From NCBI GenBank assembly GCA_964582065.1, contig CAZOQG010000089.1:1-6666 (forward strand): a stretch of 6,666 bases of DNA. The letters are read 5' to 3'. A program made the translations under genes and the position numbers. This DNA is from JACNFS01 sp964582065 (GTDB lineage Bacteria; Chloroflexota; Dehalococcoidia; GIF9; UBA5629). This document shows, piece by piece, positions 1 to 6,070 of this stretch. The notes beneath the pieces were generated by a model that saw only the letters and a program-made list of their open reading frames with translations, was not told the DNA's origin and did not search any database. Positions within the stretch are counted from its first letter, which is position 1; each line of letters opens with the position of its first letter.

Positions 1-3000
1 GATGGCAGGGCAGGCCAGAGGATAGAGAAACAGTGCACGGCCTATCTTGGGGTCGATGTCGGCTCTACCAGCACCAAGGCGGTGATAACTGATGAATCCG
101 GCACCAGAGTCCTGGCGAAGAATTACCTGATGACGGCTGGAAGGCCTATTGATGCCGTCAAAGAAGTCTTCAGGAACTTGCTCAGGGATGGTGCGGACAA
201 GGTCAAGATAGCCGGCGTAGGCGTCACGGGCTCCGGCAGATACCTGGTCGGCAGCTTCGTAGGAGCAGACCTGATTAAGAACGAGATCACTGCGCAGACA
301 AGAGCTGCCGCCGAGATAGACGCTGAAGCAGACATCATTGAGATCGGTGGACAGGACTCCAAGCTCGTCATCAAGAGGAACGGCGTTGTCGTTGATTACC
401 AGATGAATAAGGCATGCGCTGCCGGAACGGGAAGCTTCATTGATGAACTGGCTGAAATGCTTGGTGTTTCCGTAAACAATGGGGATTTCGCCAGCCTGGC
501 ATTCGCAGCACCCTACACGATTGATCTTGGAACAAGATGCGCTGCCTTTATGGGTCAGGCAGTGGCCTCAGCTCAGCAGGAAGGTGTGCCGCTGGAGATA
601 ATCACAGCCAGCCTTTCCAACTCTATAGCCAAGAACTATCTGTCGAAGGTGGTGGGTACCAGAAGGCTTGGCAACAAGATTATCCTCACTGGAGCAGTAT
701 TCTACAACGAGGCCGTTGTTTCTGCCTTTCATAAGCAACTTGAAGGAAAAACCTTGGTCGTGGCCGAGCAGAGAGAGGTCAGTGGCGCAATAGGTGTAGG
801 GCTTCTGGCGAAAGAGCAAATGTCGGGTCAAGAGTCAAGGTTCAGGGGATTCCAAGAGGTTGTGGACAGCGATTGCACTCTTTCTACGTTCACCTGCAAG
901 GGATGCGACAATAACTGCACTATCACCCGCATGCAGATGCCGAATGAGAAACCTACCTTCTATGGCAGCAGGTGTGACCGCTATGACAGCACATTGAGCC
1001 AAGCAAGCAGGGAGACCTTCTTCGACGACCGCGAGAAGCTGCTTTTTCGGGAATACAAGGAAGGTTCTGGTGAAGGGCCTTTGGTGGGGATTCCCAGGGC
1101 GCTCTTAGTATATGATTACGCGCCGCTGCTTATTGGCTTTCTCAACGCGCTTGGCGTCAGGGTCTTCCTTTCCAACAAGACCACCAAGGAAATCATGGAG
1201 CGGGCGGTCGAGTTGAGTTATACTGACAGTTGTTTTCCCCTCAAGCTTCTGCACGGGCATGCAGCGATACTAAACGACGTCGATTACATTCTTTATCCTT
1301 GCGTTATCCGGCTGGGCGAAAAAGAGGGTGATGAGAACCAGAAATACGCCTGTCCTCTTATCCAGGCGTCCCCGTTCATAATACGCCAGGTGCTGGACCT
1401 TGGAGAACGGTTATTGATACCGATGATTGATTTCAGTCGAGGCAATACTGATACGATAGACAGTCTGGCAGACGTGGCTGTGAAGATGGGGTTCAGCAGG
1501 AGCAAAGGCAAGGGGGCGGCCCTTGCTGGCATCGAAGCGCAGCAGAGGTTCGAGGCTGATCAAGTAGCACTCGGCAAGAAGTTACTAGAGCAGCTGCGCG
1601 AAAGCGACCAACTGGGCGTGGTTTTCTTCTCCAGGTCCTATATGTCGCAGGATTCTGGGGCAAACCTCGGTATAGCCGAAAAACTTGCTCAGCTTGGCGT
1701 GGTGCCAATACCGCTCGACTTCTTGCCTCTTGCTTCAGTTGATCCCAAGACATACTCAGACCGCCCATACTGGTTCAGTGAGAGCAAACACATAGCTGGC
1801 GCTGCTATAACTGCATCAGATCCACAGCTATATGGGTTGATACTGACAAACTTCGGATGTGGCCCGAATTCATTTATACTCAGAATTGTGGAAGACATCA
1901 TGGGTGGCAAGCCTCTGGGACAGCTAGAAATCGACGAGCATGCAGCCGAGGCTGGCATCGTTACCCGTCTCGAGGCCTTCGTCGATACCATCAAAGGATT
2001 CGCACCTTCCGATAAACAACGTGAAGTCAGACTCGAGGATATCTACAGGGGAACGTCTGCACTCATTAATTCGAAGAAGACTCTTCTCATCCCTAGGATG
2101 GCACCTCACGCCGAGGTTGTGAGCGCAGCAATGGAGGCCTGTGGGGCCAGGGCAGTTGTCCTTCCCGAGCCAGATGAACGGAATCTCCTCTATAGCAATC
2201 AGGTGACATCGGGTATAGAATGCCTTCCTTATCGTGTATGCTTGGGCGACTTCATAAAGTTCTATCATGATAACGGCACCGACTTGAAAAACGTCGAAGG
2301 GTTTATGGCGGGATCATATGGCCCGTGTCGCCTTGGAAAGTACGCTATAGAAGAGATGAGGGTACTCAGAGAAATGGGCATTGATCTTCCAATACGAACC
2401 ACTGTGTCAAACAACGCCTATCGCGATTTGAACCTTGGCCCTGATTTTGAACGCCTTGCCTGGAAGGGCATTGTCGCCATAGATTATCTGCACAAGCTCC
2501 TGTGGCGCACCCGCCCGTACGAGAAACAGGCTGGGTCAGCAGACATCCTGTTCGACGAATATACCAGCCGGATTGCACACCGCGCTCGCAGGAAAGAGAC
2601 TTTCGATGATGTCCTACGCCAGGCAGCCTGTGAATTCACGTCTCTGATTGATCCTGGGATGACCAGAAAGCCGCTAATTGGCATCAATGGCGAGATCTTT
2701 TTGCGTTCCAATAGGTTTAGCAACAGCGACCTGGTGAGAGTATGCGAAGATGCTGGTCTTGAAGTCATCGTTTCTCCAATGGGGGAATGGATCAAATACA
2801 CCTCATACAGGAACGTTGAGGATGCCATCAAAGACCGAAAACCCAAGAAAATGGTAGCCAGCTACATAAGGAAGCTTGTACAAGAGCGTGATGAGCACTC
2901 GTTAGCGGCCCACTGCAGGGGTTTGATTGATGTGAGAGAGCCGTCGACAGCGGATGTACTTGAGAGGTCACGCCGATATCTTTCCCCGAAATGTGGCAGC

Positions 3001-3258
3001 GAGGCGATTCTCAGTATAGGTAGCGGAATCGAATGGATGGAAACTCCCCAGTTCGCCGGTGTGATATCGGTGATGCCCCACGGCTGCATGCCCGGGGGCA
3101 TCGTTGCTGCAATGTCGGAAAAGCTCAGCAATATGTACCAGAAGCCCTGGATCAACGTCACCTATGACGGTTTTATCGAGACCAACAACCTCACAAGGAT
3201 CCACGATTTTGCCGAAATCGTTAGATTCTGCAGTAAAGAAACTTGGGAAGGTGCCTAG
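1..3258 (+). CDS. 2-hydroxyacyl-CoA dehydratase activase-type large fusion protein (BcrA/BadF/HgdC family), 5' end outside window
   Basis: Seen: the frame is open from the first base to TAG at 3256-3258 (1085 residues, numbered here from base 1). No ATG, GTG or TTG precedes the ATP-binding motif; the first GTG (82) is an internal valine, so the true start is upstream. An ASKHA ATPase covers about residues 15-270: phosphate-1 motif DVGSTSTK (19-26), phosphate-2 motif EIGGQDSK (114-121), adenosine motif LTGAVFYN (229-236). Cys139 (KACAAGTG) and Cys180 (GTRCAAFMG) match the pair that, in HgdC-type activases, holds a [4Fe-4S] cluster between two subunits. A Cys cluster follows (299, 302, 306, 325), then a DUF2229-like region from about 360 (VGIPRALLVYDY, DSCFPLKLLHGH) and a long HgdB-like part with conserved cysteines (411, 434, 451, 620, 741, 776, 1029). 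Known: activases use ATP to push an electron into dehydratases that remove water from 2-hydroxyacyl-CoA; relatives near 1400 residues carry two ASKHA domains. Inference: this is the second ASKHA plus tail of such a protein. Substrate unknown; cytoplasmic. Confidence 0.9.
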   Translation, partial: DGRAGQRIEKQCTAYLGVDVGSTSTKAVITDESGTRVLAKNYLMTAGRPIDAVKEVFRNLLRDGADKVKIAGVGVTGSGRYLVGSFVGADLIKNEITAQTRAAAEIDAEADIIEIGGQDSKLVIKRNGVVVDYQMNKACAAGTGSFIDELAEMLGVSVNNGDFASLAFAAPYTIDLGTRCAAFMGQAVASAQQEGVPLEIITASLSNSIAKNYLSKVVGTRRLGNKIILTGAVFYNEAVVSAFHKQLEGKTLVVAEQREVSGAIGVGLLAKEQMSGQESRFRGFQEVVDSDCTLSTFTCKGCDNNCTITRMQMPNEKPTFYGSRCDRYDSTLSQASRETFFDDREKLLFREYKEGSGEGPLVGIPRALLVYDYAPLLIGFLNALGVRVFLSNKTTKEIMERAVELSYTDSCFPLKLLHGHAAILNDVDYILYPCVIRLGEKEGDENQKYACPLIQASPFIIRQVLDLGERLLIPMIDFSRGNTDTIDSLADVAVKMGFSRSKGKGAALAGIEAQQRFEADQVALGKKLLEQLRESDQLGVVFFSRSYMSQDSGANLGIAEKLAQLGVVPIPLDFLPLASVDPKTYSDRPYWFSESKHIAGAAITASDPQLYGLILTNFGCGPNSFILRIVEDIMGGKPLGQLEIDEHAAEAGIVTRLEAFVDTIKGFAPSDKQREVRLEDIYRGTSALINSKKTLLIPRMAPHAEVVSAAMEACGARAVVLPEPDERNLLYSNQVTSGIECLPYRVCLGDFIKFYHDNGTDLKNVEGFMAGSYGPCRLGKYAIEEMRVLREMGIDLPIRTTVSNNAYRDLNLGPDFERLAWKGIVAIDYLHKLLWRTRPYEKQAGSADILFDEYTSRIAHRARRKETFDDVLRQAACEFTSLIDPGMTRKPLIGINGEIFLRSNRFSNSDLVRVCEDAGLEVIVSPMGEWIKYTSYRNVEDAIKDRKPKKMVASYIRKLVQERDEHSLAAHCRGLIDVREPSTADVLERSRRYLSPKCGSEAILSIGSGIEWMETPQFAGVISVMPHGCMPGGIVAAMSEKLSNMYQKPWINVTYDGFIETNNLTRIHDFAEIVRFCSKETWEGA

Positions 3259-3335
3259 ATGGAAAAAGGCCGTCTTGGCTCTGGCTTCACATGCACATCA
3301 GTAATTCATGTGCTCCGCAAAGGTCGATAACCACG

Positions 3336-3364
3336 TTGACTTTTCCTCGTCGGAGTCGTATTCT
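3336..3364 (+). promoter_or_regulatory. Candidate sigma70-type promoter upstream of radical SAM remnant and plsX
   Basis: TTGACT at 3336-3341 (5 of 6 to the -35 consensus) is followed after exactly 17 bases by TATTCT at 3359-3364 (4 of 6 to the -10 consensus). Transcription would begin near 3371, about 27 bases before the ATG at 3398 and about 240 bases before plsX. It is the best promoter-like pair seen between the activase stop and plsX, so it is the likely source of plsX transcription unless plsX is read through from the activase gene. Not experimentally supported. Confidence 0.5.
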
Positions 3365-3379
3365 ATGCGACATCGAAAC

Positions 3380-3393
3380 TGCGCTAAGGCGCA
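3380..3393 (+). repeat. Short inverted repeat (hairpin) over the remnant's ribosome-binding region
   Basis: TGCGC (3380-3384) and GCGCA (3389-3393) form a perfect 5-bp stem around a TAAG loop. ACT (3378-3380) and AGT (3395-3397) could extend the stem in an alternative pairing with a 2-base bulge. The AAGG at 3386-3389, a weak Shine-Dalgarno 8 bases before the ATG at 3398, lies in the loop and the first base of the stem. It may affect initiation at 3398, or be chance. Confidence 0.3.
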
Positions 3394-3397
3394 TAGT

Positions 3398-3592
3398 ATG
3401 AAAACGCTTTTGCTCTATCCGCAAGGTTCAGACACATTCCGGAGTTTCAAGTCAAGTGCCCGTCCAACATCCGACCTCATGATGCTGGGGTTCCACGCAT
3501 GGTACCAAAGGTCTTCAGGCGACTTCGCGGTAATGACAGGATTCCAGCCAGATGGAGGCGCTGCGACTTGCCGCAGAGTTGTGAGCAGATGA
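3398..3592 (+). pseudogene. Remnant of a B12-binding radical SAM protein gene (N-terminal fragment only)
   Basis: Seen: the frame from ATG 3398 to TGA 3590-3592 encodes 64 residues and begins MKTLLLYPQGSDTFRSFK. Known (from memory): cobalamin-binding radical SAM proteins of the COG1032/DUF4070 type commonly start MK-x-LLLYP-x-x-x-DTF-x-SFK, followed by a basic stretch and PPLGLLTVAA. About 14 of the first 18 residues fit that pattern. After residue 22 the match stops: no PPLGLLTVAA segment, no CxxxCxxC cluster, and a stop after 64 codons where the family needs roughly 450-500 residues. The frame is also open upstream to ATG 3308, but the match begins at 3398, which has a weak AAGG Shine-Dalgarno (3386-3389). 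Inference: the 5' end and promoter of a lost gene, now serving as leader for plsX. Alternative: a chance open frame, since the recognisable part covers only about 55 bases. Confidence 0.45.
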
Positions 3593-3602
3593 ACATTTTG
3601 AC

Positions 3603-3606
3603 GGAG
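3603..3606 (+). promoter_or_regulatory. Ribosome-binding site of plsX
   Basis: GGAG lies 7 bases before ATG 3614 and 10 bases before the second in-frame ATG at 3617. The 7-base spacing favours 3614. That start also gives MMIAVDAHGGD, where the second Met takes the place of the Lys/Arg usual at position 2 of the family. Confidence 0.6.
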
Positions 3607-3613
3607 TAAGCGA

Positions 3614-4612
3614 ATGATGATTGCTGTAGACGCTCATGGTGGGGACTATGCTCCCCGCGAAGTAGTCAAAGGGGCCATAGAGGCCGCTGAGGACTATAAG
3701 GTGGACATTGCTCTGGTGGGGAGGAAAAGCATACTCCAGAAGCTGGCTAGGAGCGATGGAAGGAGGTCAAACCTTACCTTTATCGATGCGACCCAGACTA
3801 TTGAGTGCAAGGAGGATCCGTTCGAGGCAGTCAGCAACAAACCGGACTCATCAATAGTAGTCGGGATTAAGTTGGTAAAGGATGGCATTGCCTCTGCTTT
3901 TGTCTCTGCCGGCAACACCGGGGCGTTAACAGTCGCGGCATTTCTCAACCTGGGAAGAATAGAAGGTGTCCAGCGCATTGCAGTTTGTGCCGTTCAGGGT
4001 ATCAACACTGCTAATCCAGTTCTCATTATTGATGCTGGAGTTAATGTCGATTGCCGACCTAGCTTCTTGGTTCAATTTGCTCAACTCGCAACCATTTTCT
4101 CTAGAGAGGTTCTTGGCATGAGCTCACCGCGGGTTGGGTTACTAAATAATGGCGAAGAGGAAACGAAGGGCAATCTCTTGGCCAAGGATACCTACCAGCT
4201 CTTGAAGAAGACGAATCTAAATTTTATCGGCAATGTAGAGGGGCAGGAAGTCCTGAAGGGAAAAGCCGATGTGATTGTTACTGACGGCTTCACCGGGAAT
4301 ATACTGATTAAGACTATTGAGGGATTGGGAAGCACCTTCCAGGATTTGCTCGAGGCAGGCGAAGCCATTGGACTTGACCACCAACTTACAGGGTCTGCCT
4401 TGGTTCATTATATGGAACTGGCCTCTACGGCTAAACAGGTGGACTATCAGGAACTCGGTGGGGCGTGTGTCCTGGGTCTAAACGGGAATGTCATCATAGC
4501 GCATGGCCGCAGCAAGGCCAAAGCGATCAAGAATGCCATTCATTTAGCTCATCGAGCGGCACGTGCGGGAGTAGTTGAAGCCCTCAAGAATGGCGATTAT
4601 GTATCGGAATAG
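3614..4612 (+). CDS. plsX: Phosphate acyltransferase PlsX
   Basis: PlsX transfers the acyl group of acyl-ACP to inorganic phosphate, giving acyl-phosphate, which PlsY uses to acylate glycerol-3-phosphate; it is a soluble, membrane-associated step that opens phospholipid synthesis. Seen: 332 residues, the usual family length, with family landmarks in order: N-terminal MMIAVDAHGGDYAP, central AFVSAGNTGAL and LGRIEGV, then LIIDAGVNVDCRPSFLVQFA, PRVGLLNNGEEETKGN, FIGNVEGQEVLKGKADVIV, DGFTGNILIKTIEG, and C-terminal LGGACVLGLNGNVIIAHGRS followed by KAIKNAI. No frameshift or truncation. It is often next to rpmF and fabH/fabD/fabG, but here it stands alone behind a 355-bp gap and ends facing a minus-strand gene. 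It is probably transcribed from the promoter at 3336-3364. The assignment is secure; only the choice between ATG 3614 and 3617 is open. Confidence 0.97.
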   Translation: MMIAVDAHGGDYAPREVVKGAIEAAEDYKVDIALVGRKSILQKLARSDGRRSNLTFIDATQTIECKEDPFEAVSNKPDSSIVVGIKLVKDGIASAFVSAGNTGALTVAAFLNLGRIEGVQRIAVCAVQGINTANPVLIIDAGVNVDCRPSFLVQFAQLATIFSREVLGMSSPRVGLLNNGEEETKGNLLAKDTYQLLKKTNLNFIGNVEGQEVLKGKADVIVTDGFTGNILIKTIEGLGSTFQDLLEAGEAIGLDHQLTGSALVHYMELASTAKQVDYQELGGACVLGLNGNVIIAHGRSKAKAIKNAIHLAHRAARAGVVEALKNGDYVSE

Positions 4613-4908
4613 TACTAATATCCAGTTATCTGCAAGGACTGCGGGCGGGGTTAGTTTGAGGGGAAGAAGCTGGCGACAAGTTCAGGCACGCGTCACCTTT
4701 GTTTCGCACAATTCGTCGTTCTGGTTGACAGCAAATTCAAGCCATAATGCCCGTACAAGTCGAGCGTGTTCGGACTCGCATAGTGTATTCTTGCACACTG
4801 AGCTATAAACGATAAATTGATGATTCTCTTGCTTGCGCTTAGTTCAATTTCTTCGGCTTAGAGTCAACCGACACTGAGCCATATTATGGAAACTACCCGA
4901 CGGGCATA
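4613..4908. other. 296-bp convergent gap between plsX and the flavoprotein gene
   Basis: The two genes end towards each other here. No gene is recognised; the plus-strand frame reaching 4808 has no family resemblance. Weak dyads are present: AGTGT/ACACT (4782-4786 with 4795-4799, 8-base loop), an 11-base near-palindrome CCATATTATGG (4879-4889), and GGCAT-ATC-ATGCC (4903-4915), which overlaps the flavoprotein stop codon. None is followed by a T-run on either strand, so none is a convincing intrinsic terminator. ACACTGAGC occurs twice as a direct repeat (4795-4803 and 4871-4879). A perfect TTGACA at 4725-4730 has no -10 element at a usable distance. Confidence 0.5.
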
Positions 4909-5847
4909 TCATGCCAGGCTGCGGTAGAGCCTCTCAGCCCCTGTGGTAATGTCCTCGATCAATTCTCTCACCGTCTTTATTTCTTTGATTAGCCCTGCCA
5001 CTTGCCCTGCAATGTAGAGTCCATTCTCAAGGTCGCTCTCTTGGGACATGTTGGTCATCTTCTGAGCGAGCATCATCTGTATTTCCTCCCGTGATTTGCC
5101 CTCTTCATCCATGTGTTGCAAAGCATCGAAGAGGTTGTTTCTGACTATCCTAACAGGGTATGCTTTGCGGGTAGCTAGCCCTGTAGCAGTATCAGAGGCG
5201 TTGAGTAGCACCTGTTTGTAGGTGTTGCTCACGCTGTCACATTCCTTAGTGGCCAGGAAAGCAGTACCCATCTGCACTCCATGGGCTCCCAGTGCCAGGG
5301 CAGCCAGAAATCCCCGTGCGTCAGCTATTCCACCTGCTGCGACTACGGGCACATTTACTGCGTCTACAACCTGAGGGATTAACACCATGGTAGTGACTTC
5401 CTCCCTGGAAGCAATTCCCCCAGATTCAGTGCCCTCGGCTATGATCACATCTACACCAGCCGCGGCTGCCCTTACCGCCCCCCTTACATTGGACACCACG
5501 TGCAGCCACTTTGCTCTTGAACCCTTAAGCTTTTCTGCCCATCTATCCGGACTTCCTGCCGATGTAGAGACTATGCTAACGCCCTCTTCGATGATGGCAT
5601 CTAAGAGTGCATCGGCATCTGGTCTAAACAGGGGGCAATTGGCTGCGAAAGGCTTGGTTGTAAGGAGCCTACATTCCGCAATCTCGCGGCGAGCTTCTTC
5701 AATAGAGATAAAGGCTGTGGCTACTGAGCCAAGGGCACCCGCGTTCGACACAGCTGCGGCTACTTTGCCCGTAGAGATACGGCCCATCGCACCCAGAATG
5801 ATGGGGTGCTCAATTCCCAACAGTTCACACAGGGCAGTCTTTTTCAT
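4909..5847 (-). CDS. FabK/nitronate monooxygenase-like FMN-dependent protein lacking the usual catalytic His
   Basis: Seen: 312 residues from ATG 5847. N-terminal GIEHPIILGAMGRIS and AAAVSNAGALGSVATA match the start of the FMN-binding TIM barrel of the 2-nitropropane dioxygenase/FabK family. Later come AEGTESGGIASREEVTT (137-153), VPVVAAGGIADARG (166-179), the phosphate-binding strand, and GVQMGTAFLATKE (190-202), all characteristic. Known: members either oxidise alkyl nitronates with O2 or, as FabK, reduce enoyl-ACP with NAD(P)H; both normally carry a His right after the xGG of the AEG-x-ES/AGG motif (His144 in FabK, from memory). Here that position is Ile145, so neither textbook activity is assured. 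The upstream in-frame ATG at 5871 would add 8 residues but lacks a Shine-Dalgarno, whereas 5847 has AGGAG 5 bases ahead. The gene has its own promoter at 5886-5915 and follows the permease gene by 223 bp. Soluble; substrate unknown. Confidence 0.88.
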   Translation of the reverse strand: MKKTALCELLGIEHPIILGAMGRISTGKVAAAVSNAGALGSVATAFISIEEARREIAECRLLTTKPFAANCPLFRPDADALLDAIIEEGVSIVSTSAGSPDRWAEKLKGSRAKWLHVVSNVRGAVRAAAAGVDVIIAEGTESGGIASREEVTTMVLIPQVVDAVNVPVVAAGGIADARGFLAALALGAHGVQMGTAFLATKECDSVSNTYKQVLLNASDTATGLATRKAYPVRIVRNNLFDALQHMDEEGKSREEIQMMLAQKMTNMSQESDLENGLYIAGQVAGLIKEIKTVRELIEDITTGAERLYRSLA

Positions 5848-5852
5848 AGCGC

Positions 5853-5857
5853 TCCTT
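5853..5857 (-). promoter_or_regulatory. Ribosome-binding site that sets the flavoprotein start
   Basis: On the minus strand this reads AGGAG within AAAGGAGC, 5 bases before ATG 5847 and inside the 8-codon extension that the alternative start at 5871 would add. The strength and spacing make 5847 the start, giving MKKTALCELLGIEHP, the usual family N-terminus. Confidence 0.8.
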
Positions 5858-5885
5858 TCGTTTTTCATCATGTCTAGGTTCCGTA

Positions 5886-5915
5886 ATTATAACAGAGGCA
5901 TTCAAATCCTGGAAA
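5886..5915 (-). promoter_or_regulatory. Extended -10 promoter for the flavoprotein gene
   Basis: On the minus strand TATAAT (5891 down to 5886) is a perfect -10 hexamer, preceded by TGT to give the extended TGnTATAAT form. TTTCCA (5915 down to 5910) stands 18 bases upstream and matches 4 of 6 bases of the -35 consensus. Transcription would begin near 5879, leaving a leader of about 30 bases before ATG 5847. This implies the flavoprotein gene can be expressed independently of the permease gene. Confidence 0.6.
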
Positions 5916-5953
5916 GGGCACTGGTCGGCGCTGGGGCCTTCTGTGGGGCACTG
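5916..5953 (-). repeat. Pair of 8-bp direct repeats, 30 bp apart, just upstream of the flavoprotein promoter
   Basis: GGGCACTG occurs at 5916-5923 and again at 5946-5953 (CAGTGCCC on the coding strand of the flavoprotein gene). The copies are exactly 30 bp apart, close to three helical turns. The nearer copy abuts the candidate -35 element, at about -37 to -44 from the predicted start. The placement suits a regulator-binding site, but an 8-bp pair could also be chance. Confidence 0.3.
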
Positions 5954-6070
5954 ACAGCGGGTTTACCCGGAAACACGGATAGAGACACGGTATTCCCTGT
6001 GTTTAGGCGGTTCCCAGGAGTTGTGGTTGAGTTTCCTCTCAGCCTCTGCCTGAAATGCGCTATCGGTAAA

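Larger units (their letters stand above)
3259..3613. other. 355-bp gap between activase gene and plsX
   Basis: The gap holds a candidate promoter (3336-3364), a small hairpin (3380-3393) and a degraded-looking reading frame (3398-3592). A 23-codon frame starts at ATG 3259, directly after the activase stop, and ends with TAA at 3328-3330. It has a GGGAAGG Shine-Dalgarno-like stretch at 3245-3251, 7 bases ahead, but its peptide is not recognised. A second short frame, 3499-3609, ends 4 bases before plsX and is also unrecognised. On the minus strand, one frame across most of the gap is interrupted by a single TAG but has no credible start or family. No U-tailed terminator was seen after the activase gene. 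Confidence 0.5.
5848..6070. other. 223-bp gap between permease and flavoprotein genes
   Basis: Besides the promoter, repeats and ribosome-binding site listed separately, the gap holds two small hairpins. CGGG-TTTA-CCCG lies at 5958-5969. In a second, the right arm around 5996-6004 can pair either with AAACACGG (5971-5978, one G-U pair, 18-base loop) or with ACACGG (5985-5990, one bulge, 5-base loop). The two pairings exclude each other. On the minus strand neither has a proper U-tract, so a terminator after the permease gene is only a possibility. No gene is recognised on either strand. Confidence 0.45.

Noticed and set aside
2..25. ATG-to-TAG mini-frame at the very start of the window, or the tail of an upstream gene overlapping the activase gene
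   Set aside because: Only seven codons are visible, in a different frame from the activase gene, and nothing outside the window can be examined.
82..84. GTG as the start of the activase protein
   Set aside because: Starting here would cut off the phosphate-1 motif DVGSTSTK (bases 55-78), which is in frame and open to base 1; the true start lies upstream of the window.
3303..3610. Minus-strand frame across the activase-plsX gap, with segments such as GWNPVITAKSPEDLWYHAWN
   Set aside because: It reads somewhat like real protein but is interrupted by a TAG, has no credible start or ribosome-binding site, and matches no family I recognise; the plus-strand radical SAM resemblance is stronger.
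4725..4748. Promoter from perfect TTGACA (4725-4730) and CATAAT (4743-4748)
   Set aside because: The spacing is only 12 bases, and no gene lies downstream on the plus strand before the convergent gene.
4782..4799. AGTGT/ACACT hairpin as the terminator of plsX
   Set aside because: The stem is 5 bp and A/T-rich, the loop is 8 bases, no T-run follows, and it lies about 170 bases past the stop codon.
5898..5913. tRNA T-arm-like TTCAAATCC, possible tRNA remnant or attachment site
   Set aside because: The flanking bases do not form a 5-bp T stem and no acceptor, anticodon or D arm is present.
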